The notes under the pieces were generated by a model. The model did not search any database and was not told where the DNA came from. It saw nothing but the letters and a program-made list of their open reading frames with translations. DNA of 9,503 bases. Origin: Alphaproteobacteria bacterium. Lineage in GTDB: Bacteria; Pseudomonadota; Alphaproteobacteria; Rhizobiales; Devosiaceae. Shown piece after piece: positions 7,338 to 9,503 of the stretch (positions within the stretch are counted from its first letter, which is position 1; each line of letters starts with the position of its first letter). A program made the translations under genes and the position numbers. Where the stretch lies: contig JAHJOS010000638.1 in assembly GCA_018820005.1 (NCBI GenBank), positions 1-9,503 on the forward strand, written 5' to 3'.

Positions 7338-8119
7338 CGGGACCTGGACTTGTTGCGATAGGCGCGCCACAGCAGGACGGCGAAGGCCGTATTGGTTTCG
7401 TAGTAGCGGCGCCACAGCCGGCGCGGCTCCTGCGCGATGCGGTAGAGCCACTCCAGCCCCAGGCGCTGTACCAGCACCGGAGCGCGGGACACCTTGCCGC
7501 CATAGACGTCAAAGCTGCCGCCCACGCCCATCACGAAACTGGGCGACAGCTCATGCCGGTAGCGCTTGAGGAAGCGCTCCTTGCGCGGGGTCGGCAAAGC
7601 CACGAACAGGCAATCGGCGCCCGAGGCATTGATGGCGGCCACCACCTCGGCGTCCTCATCGACACTGAAATAGCCATTGCGCATGCCGGCGATTTCAAGG
7701 GTCGGATATTGTATCGCCAATCTGGCGGCAACGGCTTCGAGCACATGCTGTTCCGCGCCCAGCAGGAAGGGGCGATAGCCCTTTTGCGCACACAAAGCGA
7801 ACGTGCCGCTCATCACATCGATGCCAGCGACCCGCTCGGTGATGTCCACGCCCATCAGGCGCGCGCCCCAGACGACGCCGGCCCCATCGACGTTGATGAC
7901 ATCGGCGGTGGAGACGTCTTCGCGCAGCTCGGCATTCTTGCCCATGGTCACCAGCTTGGCGACATTGACCACCGTGTGCAGCATGGGGCGGCGTGTCCGC
8001 ATCGCCTCATCGGCCAGCGCCAGCGTTTCCGCCATGGTGAGGACGTGCATCGGGGCGTCGAGAAAGACGCGGCGACGCTGCGCCAGCAAGTCGTGCTTGT
8101 CCCAGCCGAAATGTTCCAT
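7334..8119 (-). CDS. WecG/TagA/CpsF family glycosyltransferase (GT26)
   Basis: A 261-residue protein covering the full GT26 domain. Visible family blocks: TVVNVAKLVTMGKN (50-62), INVDGAGVVWGARLMG (75-90), TERVAGIDVM (94-103, with the conserved ER and the D of GxD), RNGYF (147-151), VALPTPRKERF (173-183, where many members have PxQE), MGVGGSFDVYGG (197-208) and the C-terminal RLGLEWLYRIAQEPRRLWRRY (about 219-239). The family transfers N-acetylmannosaminuronate, N-acetylmannosamine or other sugars to lipid-linked acceptors at the inner membrane; the C-terminal helix with the EPRR motif fits membrane association. The sugar used here is unknown. Start 8119 is preferred because the AGGGGGG site (8129-8135) is 9 nt away, while it abuts the ATG at 8128 with no spacing. 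A start at 8128 would add three residues. Confidence 0.92.
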   Translation of the reverse strand: MEHFGWDKHDLLAQRRRVFLDAPMHVLTMAETLALADEAMRTRRPMLHTVVNVAKLVTMGKNAELREDVSTADVINVDGAGVVWGARLMGVDITERVAGIDVMSGTFALCAQKGYRPFLLGAEQHVLEAVAARLAIQYPTLEIAGMRNGYFSVDEDAEVVAAINASGADCLFVALPTPRKERFLKRYRHELSPSFVMGVGGSFDVYGGKVSRAPVLVQRLGLEWLYRIAQEPRRLWRRYYETNTAFAVLLWRAYRNKSRSR

Positions 8120-8128
8120 GCTCAGCAT

Positions 8129-8135
8129 CCCCCCT
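8129..8135 (-). promoter_or_regulatory. Ribosome binding site of the WecG-family gene
   Basis: On the minus strand AGGGGGG, directly preceded by CCGC, gives 9 nt spacing to ATG 8119. The CCGCA formed at its 5' edge is complementary to TGCGG copies farther up the leader, so the site could be covered by RNA structure. Confidence 0.6.
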
Positions 8136-8196
8136 GCGGATGCAGACGGATTGGGGTCGCAGATGATGGAAAGGTGGTGTTCATTGGTCGTCCTTG

Positions 8197-8230
8197 CCGC
8201 AAAGCTGCGGTGACCGCACCGTCCACCGCA
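8197..8230. repeat. Cluster of CCGCA/TGCGG elements upstream of the WecG-family gene
   Basis: On the plus strand CCGCA occurs at 8197-8201, 8214-8218 and 8226-8230, and its complement TGCGG at 8206-8210. Two overlapping hairpins are possible: CCGCA-AAGC-TGCGG (8197-8210) and the perfect palindrome TGCGGT-G-ACCGCA (8206-8218). They share the middle element, so only one can form at a time. It may be a protein-binding palindrome or a structured mRNA leader of the WecG-family gene. Chance is possible in GC-rich DNA, though four copies in 34 bases is dense. Confidence 0.4.
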
Positions 8231-8257
8231 TCTGTGCTATAGCCGCTTTGCGTTAAC

Positions 8258-8305
8258 GGTGAACGTCAGGCATTTCCGTATAGTTAAGCGGAAGGGACGT
8301 TCACC
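8258..8305. repeat. 48-nt nested inverted repeat in the WecG/GINT1_N-like divergent region
   Basis: GGTGAACGTC (8258-8267) and GACGTTCACC (8296-8305) are perfect 10-bp inverted repeats. Nested inside them, TTCCG (8274-8278) and CGGAA (8289-8293) form a second 5-bp stem around the loop TATAGTTAAG. The arms are separated by an asymmetric internal loop of 6 and 2 nt. No T-run follows on either strand, so it is not a standard terminator. It could be a two-site operator serving both divergent genes, or a stable structure in the leader of the plus-strand gene. The remaining bases of 8120-8351 show no coding potential that I trust and no clear -35/-10 pair. Confidence 0.6.
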
Positions 8306-8351
8306 CTGTTGTGTCCAAGTGCTTGATAAGCTGCACTATGTTGGGCAATCC

Positions 8352-9503
8352 ATGATCATGCCTCACGCCATTTCAACTAAGCCGCATCGCGTCGTCATTG
8401 TGCTGGACCCCATTGATGTTCGGGCCTGGCAGATCGAGGTGGTGCGCCGTCTTGAAGCCGCTGGCCATACGGTGGGCACCGAATGCGTCGCAGCCAGTGA
8501 CCCGGCCAGTCATCGGCTTGATAAGGTGCTCAACCTTGAAGCCCGGCGCTTCGGGCCTTCCCTGGCGAGCCGGACTGCACCGCCGCCAACGGGCCCGCAG
8601 ATGGACGAGCGGGATCTGGTCATCGATCTCACTGGAACCCTGATGCCGCAGGCCGGCGCGCCGGTGCTGCACCTCCAATTCAATGGCCAGCGCAGCTTTG
8701 CCGACGGCCTGACGCAGATCATCGCCAGCGGCAGTATGCCTGACATCACGGCGTTCCTGGATAGCGCACCGGCTGGTGTGGCCCGGCCCATGCTCTCTGA
8801 CCGGCTCTGGCTGTCGCGGGCCAGCAATGAAATTTTGTCTGGCGCCATTGGGCTGGTGGAGCAATTTGTCGCGCGCTTCTTTGCTGGCGCGATCACCGCT
8901 GTTGCGGCGCCCGAAAAGGCAAACCCGGTCCGTGGGTTCTGGCGGCACTATGTGCCGGCGCTGGGACGCAACGTAGCCTTGCGGGTCTATCAAAAGCTGC
9001 GGACGCGGCGGCCATTCTACTGGCAGGTCGCCTATCGGCAGGTCGATGGCACGGACGTCGCAGCCACTACGGCACTGGACGGCGCAGCCTTCTCAGTCCT
9101 GCCCGACGATGGACAGCGGTTCTATGCCGACCCCTTCGTCGTCACCCGCCAGGGAAAGACATTCCTGTTTGTCGAAGAATACCCCTATGCGACGGCACGG
9201 GGCGTGATCTCGGTTGCCGAACAGCAGGCGGACGGCAGCTTTGGTGTACCCCAGGTCGTGCTCGAAGAACCCTACCATCTATCATACCCGCAGGTCTTTG
9301 CGCATGCCGGGGACATGTTCATGCTGCCCGAAAGCGGCGGCGCCAGGCGGCTCGTGCTCTATCGCGCCACCGCATTTCCCGATCAATGGGTCGTCGACAC
9401 GGTATTGGTCGAGGGCCGCGATATCAACGACGCGACCCTTCTCGAGCGCGATGGCAAGTACTGGCTGTTTGCCACGGAGCGGCGCGGCGCGGGCAGCGCA
9501 TCC
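8352..9503 (+). CDS. GINT1_N-like protein with formyltransferase-like N-terminus (cut by window edge)
   Basis: 384 residues are visible and the frame is open to the right edge. From about residue 255 it matches the domain that bacterial EPS proteins share with the N-terminal part of plant glucosamine inositolphosphorylceramide transferase 1. Signs are FYADPFVV (257-264), FLFVEEYPY followed by a GVISVAEQQADGSFG strand pair, EEPYHLSYPQVF (305-316), MLPES (324-328), LYRATAFPDQW and KYWLFAT, a repeating beta-blade pattern like a propeller. The first 200 residues begin VVIVLDPIDVRAWQ (14-27) and resemble the degenerate formyltransferase-like domain often fused ahead of it, but this is weaker. Enzymatic activity is not established for the bacterial family; a role in modifying the polysaccharide is inferred from context. 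ATG 8352 is chosen, with ATG 8358 possible; neither has a strong ribosome site. Confidence 0.7.
   Translation, partial: MIMPHAISTKPHRVVIVLDPIDVRAWQIEVVRRLEAAGHTVGTECVAASDPASHRLDKVLNLEARRFGPSLASRTAPPPTGPQMDERDLVIDLTGTLMPQAGAPVLHLQFNGQRSFADGLTQIIASGSMPDITAFLDSAPAGVARPMLSDRLWLSRASNEILSGAIGLVEQFVARFFAGAITAVAAPEKANPVRGFWRHYVPALGRNVALRVYQKLRTRRPFYWQVAYRQVDGTDVAATTALDGAAFSVLPDDGQRFYADPFVVTRQGKTFLFVEEYPYATARGVISVAEQQADGSFGVPQVVLEEPYHLSYPQVFAHAGDMFMLPESGGARRLVLYRATAFPDQWVVDTVLVEGRDINDATLLERDGKYWLFATERRGAGSAS

Noticed and set aside
8319..8321. In-frame upstream GTG start for the GINT1_N-like gene
   Set aside because: No ribosome site upstream and the 11 added residues do not extend the recognised domain; ATG 8352 is simpler.
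8373..8993. 206-codon minus-strand frame opposite the GINT1_N-like gene
   Set aside because: The plus-strand frame is open through to the window edge with recognisable motifs; the antisense product has a shadow-like composition.
1..9503. Transferred island, insertion sequence, CRISPR, tRNA or attachment site
   Set aside because: No transposase, direct-repeat array, tRNA-like fold or terminal repeats were seen, and the coding composition appears even across the window by eye.

Overview
The window is a GC-rich stretch of an exopolysaccharide or capsule biosynthesis locus. The high GC, compact divergent and convergent gene pairs, degenerate promoters and gene families fit an alphaproteobacterium, probably of the Hyphomicrobiales (Devosia-like genomes come to mind). 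That placement is inference; there is no rRNA or marker gene. Eight protein genes are supported: six complete, one cut at each window edge. No tRNA, rRNA, CRISPR array, insertion sequence or phage gene was seen, and no gene-free stretch exceeds about 230 bases.

Layout. 1-722 (-) is the N-terminal part of a heparinase II/III-family protein. 836-2086 (+) is a secreted glycoside hydrolase family 5 protein, divergent from the heparinase gene. A minus-strand block follows, read from right to left: a GT4 glycosyltransferase (5677-4574), a FemAB/GNAT-like acyltransferase (4451-3495) and a PaaK/CapK-like AMP-forming ligase (3498-2080). The last two overlap by ATGA, and the ligase gene overlaps the GH5 gene tail to tail by 7 bp. 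5885-7324 (+) is a Wzx-type flippase starting at TTG, preceded by a good promoter candidate whose -10 box and start point lie under an imperfect palindrome. It converges on a WecG/TagA/CpsF-family glycosyltransferase (8119-7334, -). Beyond a 232-bp divergent region rich in inverted repeats lies a GINT1_N-like protein (8352 to the right edge, +).

How the genes may work together (inference). The two glycosyltransferases would add sugars to a lipid-linked repeat unit, and the flippase would move it to the periplasm. The ligase and FemAB-like protein could activate and transfer an acyl or aminoacyl decoration. The GINT1_N-like protein may add or recognise another group. The periplasmic GH5 enzyme and the heparinase-like lyase would trim or turn over the polymer; a heparinase-type lyase would suggest a uronate-containing chain. 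The initiating sugar-phosphate transferase, Wzy polymerase and Wza/Wzc export parts are not in the window and would be expected nearby.

Most interesting for follow-up: the translationally coupled ligase/FemAB pair; the 48-nt nested inverted repeat at 8258-8305; the mutually exclusive TGCGG/CCGCA pairings in the wecG-family leader, one of which would cover its ribosome binding site; and the palindrome over the flippase promoter.
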